Assembly: GCA_030653385.1 (NCBI GenBank)
Contig: JAURZM010000004.1
Location: forward strand, 1 to 64,000
Origin: Rubrivivax sp.
GTDB lineage: Bacteria > Pseudomonadota > Gammaproteobacteria > Burkholderiales > Burkholderiaceae_C
Direction: 5' to 3'
Length of the DNA: 64,000 bases
Part shown: piece by piece, positions 21,338 to 29,558 of the stretch
How the letters are laid out: the number at the start of each line of letters is the position of its first letter
Position numbering within the stretch: position 1 is the stretch's first letter
Position numbers and translations under genes: made by a program
The notes under the pieces: generated by a model
The model's database searches: none
What the model saw: only the letters and a program-made list of their open reading frames with translations
What the model was told of the DNA's origin: nothing

Positions 21338-22456
21338 TCAGCGCACCTGGTTGATCAGCGTGGCGCCTTGGGTGGCGATGCGGTCGCCCGCCTTCAGGCC
21401 CGAGGTGACGGCGACGTTCACGCCATCGAGCGCCTCCGTCGTGACGGCGCGAGGCTCGAAGCGTTCGGGTGCGGTCTTGACCCAGACGACGGTCTGGTTG
21501 GCCGGGTTCTTCATCAGCGAGGCGACGGGGACGGCGATCCCCTTGACCTTCTGCTTCGTCTGCACAAAAACGCGCACCGGTTGCCCGACGGCCAGCCCAT
21601 CCAGCGCCGAACCCTGGGCGCGGAACCCCAGTGGCAAGGCCTGCTCACGCAGGCTGCGCGCGGCACCGATGAAGGCCAGCGGCACGCGCTGGTCCCCCAC
21701 GGCCAGCGTGGCACTGCCCACGTTGGCCGCCAGCGTGGGCTCGAAGGCGAGCGCCTCGATGCGCAGGCGACTCGGATCGATGATCTCGAACAGCAGTTCG
21801 CGGGCATCGACCACCTGGCCGGCCACCACGTGGGCTGACGCGATCACGCCCGACACCGGGGCCAGCAGCGCTTCGCGCGTGGCCAGCCCACCGCCGACTG
21901 CGGCGATGCGTTCGGCGAGACTGGCCGCCTCGCTTTCAGCCGCCTCGATGTCCTTGCGCGGCACCGTGTCGGCCAACTCCTTCAGCCGCGCGACGCGCTT
22001 GTCGGCGAGCGACTTGGCCGCGCGAAGTTCGGCCAGTTGCGCTGATTGGTTGGAGCGCTCGATGGGTGCGGCCGAGGGCACGACAAAGGCCAGCACCTCA
22101 CCCTTGCGCACGACCTGACCGGGGTTGGGCAGGCCGCGCGGACCCGGCTCGATGCGGCCGGCGTTCAGCGGCTGCACCTTGCCACCCGCGTTCGGATCCA
22201 TCAGCACCTTGCCGTTCAGCTCGACCGAGCGCGGCAGTTCGGCTTCCTCGGTCATCATCGTGCGCACGCCGAGCTGGCGTTGCGCCGGCTTGGGCAGGAA
22301 CACACTGCCGTCGGGCTGGCGTTGCGGGCCGTTCGCGCTCGGCGCAGCCGGCCCGTCGCCGTGGTCATGGCCCTCGCCAGCGTGCGTGCTCAGCGGGCCG
22401 GCCAGCGCCAGGACCATGCCGAGCCCTGCGAGGCGGCAAATGGCAGCGCGCTTCAT
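21338..22456 (-). CDS. RND periplasmic adaptor (CzcB/CusB family)
   Basis: 372 residues. A signal peptide (about 1-26) is followed by the metal-binding GEGHDHGDG and a barrel-sandwich hybrid/lipoyl split by a coiled-coil hairpin (about 150-215: SAQLAELRAAKSLADKRVAR). Beta-barrel and membrane-proximal domains follow. It links the RND pump to the TolC-type channel. Its ATG overlaps the stop of the preceding gene by ATGA, showing translational coupling, and its stop is 1 bp from the pump ATG. Start at 22456 is chosen because of that coupling and the signal peptide; a longer frame gives a signal-less extension. Confidence 0.93.
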   Translation of the reverse strand: MKRAAICRLAGLGMVLALAGPLSTHAGEGHDHGDGPAAPSANGPQRQPDGSVFLPKPAQRQLGVRTMMTEEAELPRSVELNGKVLMDPNAGGKVQPLNAGRIEPGPRGLPNPGQVVRKGEVLAFVVPSAAPIERSNQSAQLAELRAAKSLADKRVARLKELADTVPRKDIEAAESEAASLAERIAAVGGGLATREALLAPVSGVIASAHVVAGQVVDARELLFEIIDPSRLRIEALAFEPTLAANVGSATLAVGDQRVPLAFIGAARSLREQALPLGFRAQGSALDGLAVGQPVRVFVQTKQKVKGIAVPVASLMKNPANQTVVWVKTAPERFEPRAVTTEALDGVNVAVTSGLKAGDRIATQGATLINQVR

Positions 22457-23013
22457 GCTGCACCCCCGGCGCGAACCTGGCGGTCCGACATCAGGCGGCG
22501 CGCCCCGAACGCCAGCACGGCCAGGGCGACCAGGCCGCCGGCGGCCCAGCCGGCGTACTCCTTCCACGAATGCTCGTGGGCGGGCTCGTCGGCGTGCACC
22601 GCCTCGTGAAGGTCGAGTTCACCGGCCAGCAGGTCGACTTCCGAGCCGGCCGTCACCGTTGCGGTGATCGGCAACACGCCCGGCTTCGGCGCCTCCTTCA
22701 GCACCACTTCATAGGCGTCGTCACCGTGGGCCTGCGCCTTGAGCTTGGCCCCGGCAATCTCAAGTTCGATCTGCGCGCCGCGCACGGGGGCGTTGTCGGC
22801 AAAGCGGTCCAGGTACAGGGTGACCTGCTTGCCGTCGAGCACGCCGACCAGCTCGAAGGTCTCGGAGACGGCTGCAAAGCGCGGAAGCGCCTTGCCGGTG
22901 GCGGCGGGTGCCGCATCGCCGTGGTCATGGCCTTCGCCGGCCAACGCCGGCATGCCTGCACCTAGCAGGAGGGCCGCGAGACTGAGCGCGGCCAGGGATT
23001 GAAATGAAGTCAT
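22453..23013 (-). CDS. Periplasmic/membrane accessory protein of the RND operon
   Basis: 186 residues: signal peptide ending ALAG, then GEGHDHGDAAPA, the same His-rich motif as in the adjacent adaptor. A beta-rich domain follows (FELVGVLDGKQVTLYLDRFA, LKEAPKPGVLPITATVTAGS), and one C-terminal transmembrane helix (AGWAAGGLVALAVLAFGARR). Related proteins occur between channel and adaptor genes in beta-proteobacterial cus/czc-like operons. They resemble an adaptor N-terminal domain on its own membrane anchor. Function unknown; a metal-loading or assembly role is inference. It couples translationally to the adaptor gene by a 4-bp overlap. Confidence 0.8.
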   Translation of the reverse strand: MTSFQSLAALSLAALLLGAGMPALAGEGHDHGDAAPAATGKALPRFAAVSETFELVGVLDGKQVTLYLDRFADNAPVRGAQIELEIAGAKLKAQAHGDDAYEVVLKEAPKPGVLPITATVTAGSEVDLLAGELDLHEAVHADEPAHEHSWKEYAGWAAGGLVALAVLAFGARRLMSDRQVRAGGAA

Positions 23014-23047
23014 GGGATGAGTTCCTGAAAGAGTTCGCTGTGCGGGA

Positions 23048-24397
23048 TCACTGCGGCAACAGGCCCAGGGCCTGGCGCCATGCGGAGATCGCCGCGGCAA
23101 GTTCGATGCGCCCGCGTGCGGCCTGGCGCTCGGCATCGGCGGCCTCGGCCTCGATGCGCAGGCGGGTTGGCAGGTCGGTCTCGCCAAGCCGGAAGGACTT
23201 GTCGAAGAAGCCGCGCGACTCGCGCGCCAGCTGGGCACGCCGTTCGGCAGCCGCGAGCTGGACGCGCGCCGAGTCGGCACGGGCACGGGCGGACTCGCGC
23301 TCGGCCAACAGACGCGCACGCTCCAGGGCCAGTTGCGCCTGGAGTTCCAGAACCTCGGCGCGTGCCGAGGAGACGCGCGCGTCGTGTCGAGGCCCCGCCC
23401 CAAACGGGATGCGAACACCGACCGTGAAGGTCTGCTGGTAGGACTCGCCGAATGCCCCCCGGTCACGCGTGGCGGCAATCGTCAGCTCCGGGCTGGCGCG
23501 CGATTGCGTGGCCGCAAGGGCTGCAGAGCCCTCGGCGACGGCGGATCGGTCCTTCAGCGCGAGCAGCTCCGCGTGCGTGTCGGCATCCCCCTGGGTCGCC
23601 GCTGCGGTGGGAGGCTCGGGTTCGGCGTCCGGGCTCGCCGAGGCGATGGCCGCGGCAGGCACCGACAGCGACGTGAGGGCACGGAGCTGCTGTTGGGTGG
23701 CGGTGTACGCCCCCTCTGCCTGTGCGACTGCGGCTTCGGCGGTCGCCACGGCACCGTCCGCCTGGTGCTGGTCGGCGCGGGCCAGGTCGCCTGCCTTCAG
23801 CCGCTTGGCGACGTCGGCCGCGATGCGACGGACGCTGTCGAGTTGGCCGCGCGCGGCATCGAGTTCCGCGCCAGCCCGTTGCCATGCCCACCAGGCGTCG
23901 CGCACGCTGGCTGCCACGCGCAGCTGTGCGGCCGTGGTGCGGCTCTCGACGGCGCGGCCCTCGGCATCGGCCAGGGCCTGGGTGCGGCCTCGTTCACCCG
24001 GCAGCCACAACGGGATGGCGACCCGTGCTTCATATTCCCGCGTGCCGAGATTGCGGTTCAGGCGGTCTGTCTTGGTGGCCAGTTCCAGGGCCAGCGGCTC
24101 GGGCGTCCAGGACCGGGCCGCCTGCGCTTGAGCCCGTGCAGCCTCCCGCCGGGCCGCCAGTGCCTGCGCCTCGGGCTGCCGGGCCCAGGTGGCCTCGAAC
24201 GCCGCTCGCAGGGTCGGACGATCCTGCTCCTTGGGCGCGGAGGCCGTCTGTGCATGCGCGTCGCGCAGGCCTCCCCACAGTGCCGCGACAAATGCCAAGG
24301 CGAGGGCCGCGCGAACCGTGGCGCGAAAGGTGTGCTGCTGCCTGCCGGCAGCCATGAATCTTCTTCGGTGCATCCGATGCTCCAGTGTTGAAAACAA
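23048..24397 (-). CDS. TolC-family outer-membrane channel (CzcC/CusC-like)
   Basis: 449 residues with a signal sequence ending near AHAQ (about residue 49 of the longest form) and two outer-membrane-efflux repeats. Long Ala/Arg-rich coiled-coil helices (LRAAFEATWARQPEAQALAA; RARLLAERESARARADSARV) and short strand segments (YEARVAIPLWLPGE; QQTFTVGVRIPFGAG) are typical. It forms the exit duct of the tripartite pump. Possible starts are 24397, 24373 and 24355; the shorter ones give a more normal signal peptide. The coding strand is very GC-rich with many open shadow frames. Confidence 0.9.
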   Translation of the reverse strand: MFSTLEHRMHRRRFMAAGRQQHTFRATVRAALALAFVAALWGGLRDAHAQTASAPKEQDRPTLRAAFEATWARQPEAQALAARREAARAQAQAARSWTPEPLALELATKTDRLNRNLGTREYEARVAIPLWLPGERGRTQALADAEGRAVESRTTAAQLRVAASVRDAWWAWQRAGAELDAARGQLDSVRRIAADVAKRLKAGDLARADQHQADGAVATAEAAVAQAEGAYTATQQQLRALTSLSVPAAAIASASPDAEPEPPTAAATQGDADTHAELLALKDRSAVAEGSAALAATQSRASPELTIAATRDRGAFGESYQQTFTVGVRIPFGAGPRHDARVSSARAEVLELQAQLALERARLLAERESARARADSARVQLAAAERRAQLARESRGFFDKSFRLGETDLPTRLRIEAEAADAERQAARGRIELAAAISAWRQALGLLPQ

Positions 24398-24537
24398 CCC
24401 ACGGGAGATCGGCAGGGGCGACGCTGAAACGCTCAGGGTCGCGTCGGGCCCGGCAGTGGCACCGCTGACGAGAAGGTCAGGCAGCGCGCACGCAGGCGCG
24501 AACGGGATTCAGAAAGAGAGGAGACCCGCCCCGCCGA

Positions 24538-24894
24538 TCAGGCGAGGGGCAGCCACTGAGGGCGTTCGGGCGGGCTTTGCGCGAGGGTGCGCAGGGTGCC
24601 TTCGACCGATGTCACCGGGTGCGAGACCACGGTGAGCGGTGCCAGGTCGTCCGCAGGCGCGGGCATGCTGGCGCAGGTGCCGTGGCAATGGCCGCAATCG
24701 AAGTCGAAGCCCGTCTGTGCATCCGCAGGAGCACTGTCCTGGTCGGGGTCAGCCTGGCCGGCATGCTGGTGCTCGTGGTGACCCAGATGCTGGGCTTGCT
24801 GGTCGCTCTCGTGTCCGCAATACACCGCCACGGCCGCCCAGCTGAACTGGAGCGGCAACAGGGCGAGCATGAGGATGGCGAGCCAACGACGCAT
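24538..24894 (-). CDS. CzcI-like metal-resistance accessory protein
   Basis: 118 residues. The signal sequence (MRRWLAILMLALLPLQFSWA) followed by YCGHESDQQAQHLGHHEHQH closely resembles CzcI, the small periplasmic protein at the head of czcICBA operons. A second Cys/His cluster (DCGHCHGTCASM, about residues 66-77) lies mid-protein. CzcI is linked to regulation of the pump. Start at 24894 gives the proper signal peptide; a longer frame to 24975 adds an unlikely leader. The gene is followed by a 140-bp gap before the channel gene, room for an internal promoter. Confidence 0.8.
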   Translation of the reverse strand: MRRWLAILMLALLPLQFSWAAVAVYCGHESDQQAQHLGHHEHQHAGQADPDQDSAPADAQTGFDFDCGHCHGTCASMPAPADDLAPLTVVSHPVTSVEGTLRTLAQSPPERPQWLPLA

Positions 24895-24958
24895 TGACAA
24901 GAGTCTAGCAGCTACAGGGTTCGGGCGTGGGTCACGGAGCTGGGCGCCGTGACCGGCG

Positions 24959-25672
24959 TCACCACTTTTCGGCACGGATGCGCCGGACCTGAGCGTTCAT
25001 GCGATGACGGATCAAGTGCCTGTAGAGCCACCGCTTGGGCCCGGTGAGGTTGGATCCGTGGCGAGCGTAGAACTCGTCCGGGCTGTCGAAGACGCCGAAG
25101 TCATCGGCGATGCCGTCCTTCTGGATGTAGGTGTCCCGGCCCTGCCATTCGACCTCGGGCGCCGCGAGACTCGGTGTCGCCGCGCCGTAGCCGCAGAACC
25201 GCTGTCTGTCCGGGAAACGCCGCTGCAGGCTGGCCAGATACGGTGCATCGAGGATGAAGCCTTCCAGGTTCAGCCACCGGTCCTCGAAGTCGACTTCGAC
25301 CCAGCTATGGATGATGCGAGCAGGCGCGAGCCGGTAGGCCAGGCCCGTGATGGCGCCCTTCTGCAGCTGCTTGTAGATGGTGAAGCCATGGAAGCGGCAA
25401 GGGATGCCACAGGCGCGCAACAGCGCCATCAGCAGCGTGCCTTTGGTGTTGCACTGGCCGATGCCGTCGGCGAGGACCACCGAGGCCGGCAACTCGTCGC
25501 TCTCGTTGTAGCCGAAGGCGATCTCGTTGCGCACGAAGTCGTAGACCGCGCCGATGCGGTCGAAGAGGGGCAGCTGGCGCCAGCCCCGCGCGGCCACCAG
25601 CGATTCGATCGCAGCGTGCTCGAAGTCCAGCAGCCGCGTGGACGCGAGCAGGCGGTGCATAGGGGCGACCAT
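24959..25672 (-). CDS. Transglutaminase-like domain protein
   Basis: 237 residues, no signal peptide. The transglutaminase/protease-like core shows the catalytic Cys in DGIGQCNTKGTLLMALLRAC, the His in RIIHSWVEV, and the Asp region FEDRWLNLEG, all in the correct order. The first 60 residues form a helical cap (DRIGAVYDFVRNEIAFGYNE). The enzyme could be a cysteine protease or amide-modifying enzyme. Lying 14 bp after the CDF gene and upstream of czcI it is part of the metal operon, though its substrate is unknown. Confidence 0.85.
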   Translation of the reverse strand: MVAPMHRLLASTRLLDFEHAAIESLVAARGWRQLPLFDRIGAVYDFVRNEIAFGYNESDELPASVVLADGIGQCNTKGTLLMALLRACGIPCRFHGFTIYKQLQKGAITGLAYRLAPARIIHSWVEVDFEDRWLNLEGFILDAPYLASLQRRFPDRQRFCGYGAATPSLAAPEVEWQGRDTYIQKDGIADDFGVFDSPDEFYARHGSNLTGPKRWLYRHLIRHRMNAQVRRIRAEKW

Positions 25673-25685
25673 GGTCGATCGCCTG

Positions 25686-26321
25686 TCAGGCCCGCACCGG
25701 CACGGGCTGCAGCTCGGCCCATGCCTGTGTGACCACCGAGCGTGCGGCCGTCAGCGCAAGCGCAGCCATCACCACGGCCACCGCCAGATCCGGCCAGGCG
25801 CTGCCGGTGCCGAAGACGCCGAGCGCCGCGCCCATCACGGCCAGGTTGCCGAGGGCATCGTTGCGGCTGCACATCCAGACCGAGCGCATGTTGGCATCGC
25901 CTTCGCGCCAGGCGTAGAGCATCAGGGCCACCGCCACGTTGGCCGCCAGTGCCAGTGTGCCGATGGCACCCATCGTGATGGGCTCGGGCACCACGCCGGT
26001 GATCGCAGCCCAGGACGCCCGTCCCAGCACGAACACGCCGAAGGCGCCCATCGTCAGACCCTTGAGCAAGGCGGCACGGGCACGCCACTGCAGTGCCATG
26101 CCCAGCACCAGCAGCGACACACCGTAGTTGACCGCATCACCGAAGAAGTCGACCGCGTCGGCCAGCAGCGAGACCGACCCGGCACGCAGCCCGCCTGCCA
26201 GCTCGACGCCGAACATGGCCGCGTTGATGAACAGGGCCGCCCACAGCACGCGGCGGTAGCGCGCACTCTGGGTTGCAGCGGGTGGAGGACAGCAGCCGTG
26301 GCTGCCGCAGGAGTCACTCAT
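25686..26321 (-). CDS. Cation-diffusion-facilitator-type transporter
   Basis: 211 residues, six hydrophobic helices and a Cys/His N-terminus (MSDSCGSHGCCPPP). The N-terminal half fits the CDF family (SVSLLADAVDFFGDAVNYGV), but the TM2 site reads D-F-F-G-D where most zinc CDFs have HxxxD. The TM5 site lies in MCSRNDALGNLAVMGA, also lacking the usual His. The C-terminal cytoplasmic domain is missing, giving a compact form. It is the first gene behind the MerR-type operator at 26349-26380 and probably exports a divalent metal; the altered site makes the exact ion uncertain. Confidence 0.85.
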   Translation of the reverse strand: MSDSCGSHGCCPPPAATQSARYRRVLWAALFINAAMFGVELAGGLRAGSVSLLADAVDFFGDAVNYGVSLLVLGMALQWRARAALLKGLTMGAFGVFVLGRASWAAITGVVPEPITMGAIGTLALAANVAVALMLYAWREGDANMRSVWMCSRNDALGNLAVMGAALGVFGTGSAWPDLAVAVVMAALALTAARSVVTQAWAELQPVPVRA

Positions 26322-26348
26322 GGCGGACCTTCGTCGGTTCGATGCCGT

Positions 26349-26380
26349 GATTTGAAACCCTGTAGCCACTGCAGAGTCAA
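26349..26380 (-). promoter_or_regulatory. MerR-family (CadR/PbrR-type) operator-promoter
   Basis: On the minus strand TTGACT (26375-26380) is followed after an over-long spacer of about 18-20 bp by TTCAAAT. The spacer holds a dyad: plus-strand ACCCTGTAG and CTGCAGAGT at 26357-26377, separated by CCA. This is the architecture of promoters activated by metal-bound MerR, CadR, PbrR and ZntR proteins. It reads toward the CDF gene and the metal operon; the matching regulator gene is 400 bp away. Confidence 0.85.
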
Positions 26381-26414
26381 GCGGGTACGATGAGCCTCGC
26401 CGCCAAGCACAACC

Positions 26415-26756
26415 ATGTTGGACTTCCTTCGCCTCACCGGTCTCTTCGTCGTCACTGCGGTGGCCGAGATCGTGGACTGCTGCCTGCCCTGGCTCGTCGT
26501 GACCCAAGGGCGAACCGCCTGGCTTCTGCTGCCCGCTGCGGCCTCGCTCGCGGCCTTCGCCTGGCTGCTGACCCTGCACCCCAGCGCGGCGGGCCGTACC
26601 TATGCGGCTTACGGAGGTGTCTACGTCGTGGTGGCGCTGCTGTGGCTGTGGCGCGTGGACGGCGTGATGCCCACCCGATCGGATCTGCTCGGTGGCATCG
26701 TGTGCCTGGCCGGCATGGCCATCATCGCTCTGCAGCCGCGGACCGCGGCCGCCTGA
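26415..26756 (+). CDS. YnfA-family (UPF0060) small membrane protein
   Basis: 113 residues with four transmembrane helices, as in the YnfA/UPF0060 family. The family signature [20 protein letters not shown] and the C-terminal [20 protein letters not shown] are clear. YnfA is structurally related to small multidrug-resistance transporters. It is read divergently from the CDF gene, and its stop overlaps the upstream ATG option of the regulator gene, so the two genes are coupled. A cation-related role is inferred from context. Confidence 0.88.
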   Translation: MLDFLRLTGLFVVTAVAEIVDCCLPWLVVTQGRTAWLLLPAAASLAAFAWLLTLHPSAAGRTYAAYGGVYVVVALLWLWRVDGVMPTRSDLLGGIVCLAGMAIIALQPRTAAA

Positions 26757-26773
26757 TGCCAAGGAGGCGCATC

Positions 26774-27277
26774 GTGAAGATCGGCGAACTCGCGACGGCC
26801 ACCCAGACCCAGGTGGAGACCGTCCGCTACTACGAACGCGAAGGCCTGCTGCCCCAGGCACCGCGCAGCGAGGGCAATTACCGCATCTACGGCCCCGAGC
26901 ATGCCGAGCGCCTGGGCTTCATCCGCCATTGCCGGTCGCTCGACATGACGCTCGACGAGATCCGGGTCCTGCTGAGGTTCAAGGACTCGCCCAGCGAAGA
27001 CTGTCGGGATGTCAACGCGCTGCTCGATGAACACATCGGCCACGTGGCGGCGCGGATCCGGGAACTGAGGGTATTGGAGAAGCAGCTCAAGGCGCTGCGC
27101 GAGCAGTGCGTCGTGGCGCAGGATGCGGGTCACTGCGGCATTCTGAGCGGCTTATCCCATGCCGCGGGCGCTCCGCACGCCGCAGCGCCGAAGGCCAGGC
27201 CACACGTTGCTCGCTCGCACGGCGGCAACCGCGTGGCACAGGGCACAACGGTCAAACGCAAAGCGTCAGCCGCCTGA
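26774..27277 (+). CDS. Cd(II)/Pb(II)-type MerR family regulator (CadR/PbrR)
   Basis: About 167 residues from the GTG at 26774, chosen because AAGGAGG lies 6 bp upstream; an ATG at 26756 would add six residues. The N-terminal winged helix reads MKIGELATATQTQVETVRYY and EREGLLPQAPRSEGNYRIYG. The dimerisation helix carries DEHIGHVAARIRELRVLEKQ and LKALREQC, typical of the CadR/PbrR branch. Cys residues in EDCRDVNAL, LREQC and GHCGIL are candidate metal ligands. It should twist the over-spaced promoter at 26349-26380 into an active form when metal binds. Confidence 0.9.
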   Translation: MKIGELATATQTQVETVRYYEREGLLPQAPRSEGNYRIYGPEHAERLGFIRHCRSLDMTLDEIRVLLRFKDSPSEDCRDVNALLDEHIGHVAARIRELRVLEKQLKALREQCVVAQDAGHCGILSGLSHAAGAPHAAAPKARPHVARSHGGNRVAQGTTVKRKASAA

Positions 27278-27610
27278 GCCGATACCGGCGAGCCACCTCG
27301 CTGGTCGACATCAATGTTCAAGTATCCCTGACTGTAGGCCCGATCAGTCGGGAGTGGTTTACGAGCTCCGGGCGGCTCAATGTCCATCGCTCATCAGGTG
27401 AACGCTCAAACAAGAGAAGTTGTGACTCATCGGTCGAACCATCCTCCCGGGCAACGCTGACAGCGACGATGGGTTGCTGAAGGCGCGCGCGACAAGAGAA
27501 GTTGTAACGAAGGGCGCGGTTCAACTATTCTTGTGCGACCGCCGACGGCGGCTTGAGCGGGAGGCACGCATGCCCAGACGCGCTCGCATTGGCACGGCGG
27601 CCAGGCCGCC
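27278..27610. other. Gene-free left end of the Tn7/Tn402-like module
   Basis: No convincing gene lies between the regulator and the first transposition gene. The stretch contains repeated sequences listed separately (27410-27534) and is more AT-rich than its surroundings. The exact outer boundary of the transposon could not be fixed; no terminal TGT with a matching partner was recognised. Confidence 0.55.
27410..27534. repeat. Iterons ACAAGAGAAGTTGT, presumed transposase-binding sites
   Basis: ACAAGAGAAGTTGT occurs identically at 27410-27423 and 27492-27505. An inverted near-copy, CAACTATTCTTGT, lies at 27522-27534. Multiple copies just upstream of a DDE transposase gene are the layout of TnsB/TniA binding sites at Tn7-like ends. 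I did not find the same repeat at the presumed other end. Confidence 0.6.
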
Positions 27611-29551
27611 GTGCCCGATCAGGTTCGGCCGGATCTCTGGACTCAGGTCGATGCAGACGCCTTGCCGGAAGCCCGGCGAGAGTTGTTCTTGCGTCGCAAG
27701 ACGGGCATCCAGCTCTACTTCGACGGCGCGACCGAGGCCGCCATTCGGGAGGCCTGCGGCTTCGGGCGCTCACACATCTATCGCCTCATCACGGAGCGCT
27801 GCCTGGCGCAGAACCCGGACGGCAATGCGAACGGCTGGCGCGGTGCACTTCCGCATCGCCGAGTCAAGGAATGGTCTCGAACGACGCCGCTCGAGATCAG
27901 CGATGCGGGGGCCGGGGCCGCTGGGGCTCTCCAATGGCTGTTCGAGTCGCCAGGCGGCTCCGAGCTCGAAGCCAGGTTCCGCAAGCACATCCTGGGCAAG
28001 CTGCCGAAGCTCGCCGCCGCGAAGCGCCCCAAGCAGGAGCTCTTCACCTGGTTCATCAAGGAGCTGCGCGCAGCCGGCCTCGAGGCGCGAGGCCAATGGC
28101 CCTTCAACGTCGAGAGGTTGGGCTACGTCAGCATCTGCAAGTTCATCGACAAGGTCATGGACGAGAACCCACGGCGCAAGAGGCAGCTGCTCGGCGGCGA
28201 GGAGGCAGAACGCAAGGCACGGGCCGGCGACGGTGCCGACCGGCCGCGCCTGCGCGTGTTCCAGCGGGTCGAATGCGACGCCCACAAGCTCGACTCGCGC
28301 ATGGTCGTGGCCATCCCGTCGCCGCACGGCGGCTACGAGACCCGCAAGATTCGTCGTCTGTGGGTCATGGTCATCATCGAGGTCGAGTCTCGTGCTGTGC
28401 TCGGCTACCACCTGAGCCTGCACCCGGAATGCAGCGCCGAGGACGTACTGCGCACCGTCAAACGCGCCCTGACTCGCTGGGCGCCGCGCGAGTTGCTGTG
28501 GAGCGGCAACGCGTACGTCGAGGGCGCGGGCCTACCGTCGGCGCACAACGAACGCTACCTGGGCGCCTGCTGGGACGAGTTCAGCGTCGATGGCGCGATG
28601 GCCAACATCTGCGACCGAGTCGAACGGCAGCTGCGCGAGGTTGTCGGTTCGACCATTCTCAAGCCGCAGGACCCCACCAGCTACACCAGCCGGCGCAGCA
28701 AGGACGACCGCCCGTTCATCGAGTCCTTCTTCGGCCAGCTCGCCAGGGGAGGCTTTCATCGGCTGTCGACCACAACCGGCAGCAAGCCGGGCGACAAGCG
28801 CGGCGCGAACCCTGAAGAGACGGCGGCGGAGACTCAGTTCCAGCTCGAGTACGCCGAGGAATTGCTGGACACACTGATCGCCAACTACAACGCCAGGCCG
28901 CACTCCGGCCTGGGCTGGCGCAGCCCGCTGGCCCAGCTCGACTTCCTGACCAGCCGTGAACCAGAACGCATCCGCCAGGCCGATGCCGGTGAGGTCCAGC
29001 GCATGGTCAGCGTCCGCAAGCTGTCCACCCTGAAGGGAGGCGTCAGCACAGGCCGACGGCCGTACTTCCAGTTCGCAAACGCACGCTACTCGGCCGAACG
29101 GCTCGCCCTGCGCACGGACCTGCTCGGCAAGTTGCTGTGGCTGCAACTGGAGGACGAGGACGACGCCCGCTTCGCAAGCGTGTCGAACGAGCGCGGTGAG
29201 TTCCTGGGCGTTGTCCGGGCCGCGCCGCCTTGGAACCGGTCGCCGCACACCCTTTACATGCGCCAGGCCATCCGGGGGCTCGAGAAGCGCCGCATGTTGC
29301 ACCTCAGCGGGCAATGTGATGCGGTCGAAGAACTCATCCGCTATGCCGAAGGCTCGAAGGACAAGAAGTTGCCGCCCCACCCGGCGTACCTGAAGGCCAG
29401 ACGGGTGCTGCAACAGCACGCCCAGGCGCTGGCGTGCCAACCGGTGCTTGGCACGCCGGCACCCCATGGCGAGGCATCGGATCCTCCGCCCGGCGTAACG
29501 CATGAACCCCGACGTCCACTGCCACCCATGCAGATGGCCAAGACCTGGTGA
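27611..29551 (+). CDS. Tn7/Tn402-like DDE transposase (TnsB/TniA-type)
   Basis: 646 residues from a GTG start. An N-terminal helix-turn-helix (GATEAAIREACGFGRSHIYR, about 38-57) precedes an rve-type catalytic core. Candidate catalytic acids are the first Asp in RVECDAHKLDSRMV (about residue 220), an Asp in FSVDGAMANI (about 330), and Glu in DRPFIESFFGQLA (about 376). A Mu-type C-terminal beta-barrel region (RPYFQFANARYSAERLALR) follows. The basic, Pro-rich C-terminus probably contacts the ATPase. No TnsA-like endonuclease gene accompanies it, so replicative or cut-out behaviour like Tn402 is more likely than classical Tn7. Confidence 0.85.
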   Translation: MPDQVRPDLWTQVDADALPEARRELFLRRKTGIQLYFDGATEAAIREACGFGRSHIYRLITERCLAQNPDGNANGWRGALPHRRVKEWSRTTPLEISDAGAGAAGALQWLFESPGGSELEARFRKHILGKLPKLAAAKRPKQELFTWFIKELRAAGLEARGQWPFNVERLGYVSICKFIDKVMDENPRRKRQLLGGEEAERKARAGDGADRPRLRVFQRVECDAHKLDSRMVVAIPSPHGGYETRKIRRLWVMVIIEVESRAVLGYHLSLHPECSAEDVLRTVKRALTRWAPRELLWSGNAYVEGAGLPSAHNERYLGACWDEFSVDGAMANICDRVERQLREVVGSTILKPQDPTSYTSRRSKDDRPFIESFFGQLARGGFHRLSTTTGSKPGDKRGANPEETAAETQFQLEYAEELLDTLIANYNARPHSGLGWRSPLAQLDFLTSREPERIRQADAGEVQRMVSVRKLSTLKGGVSTGRRPYFQFANARYSAERLALRTDLLGKLLWLQLEDEDDARFASVSNERGEFLGVVRAAPPWNRSPHTLYMRQAIRGLEKRRMLHLSGQCDAVEELIRYAEGSKDKKLPPHPAYLKARRVLQQHAQALACQPVLGTPAPHGEASDPPPGVTHEPRRPLPPMQMAKTW

Positions 29552-29558
29552 CCTGGTG

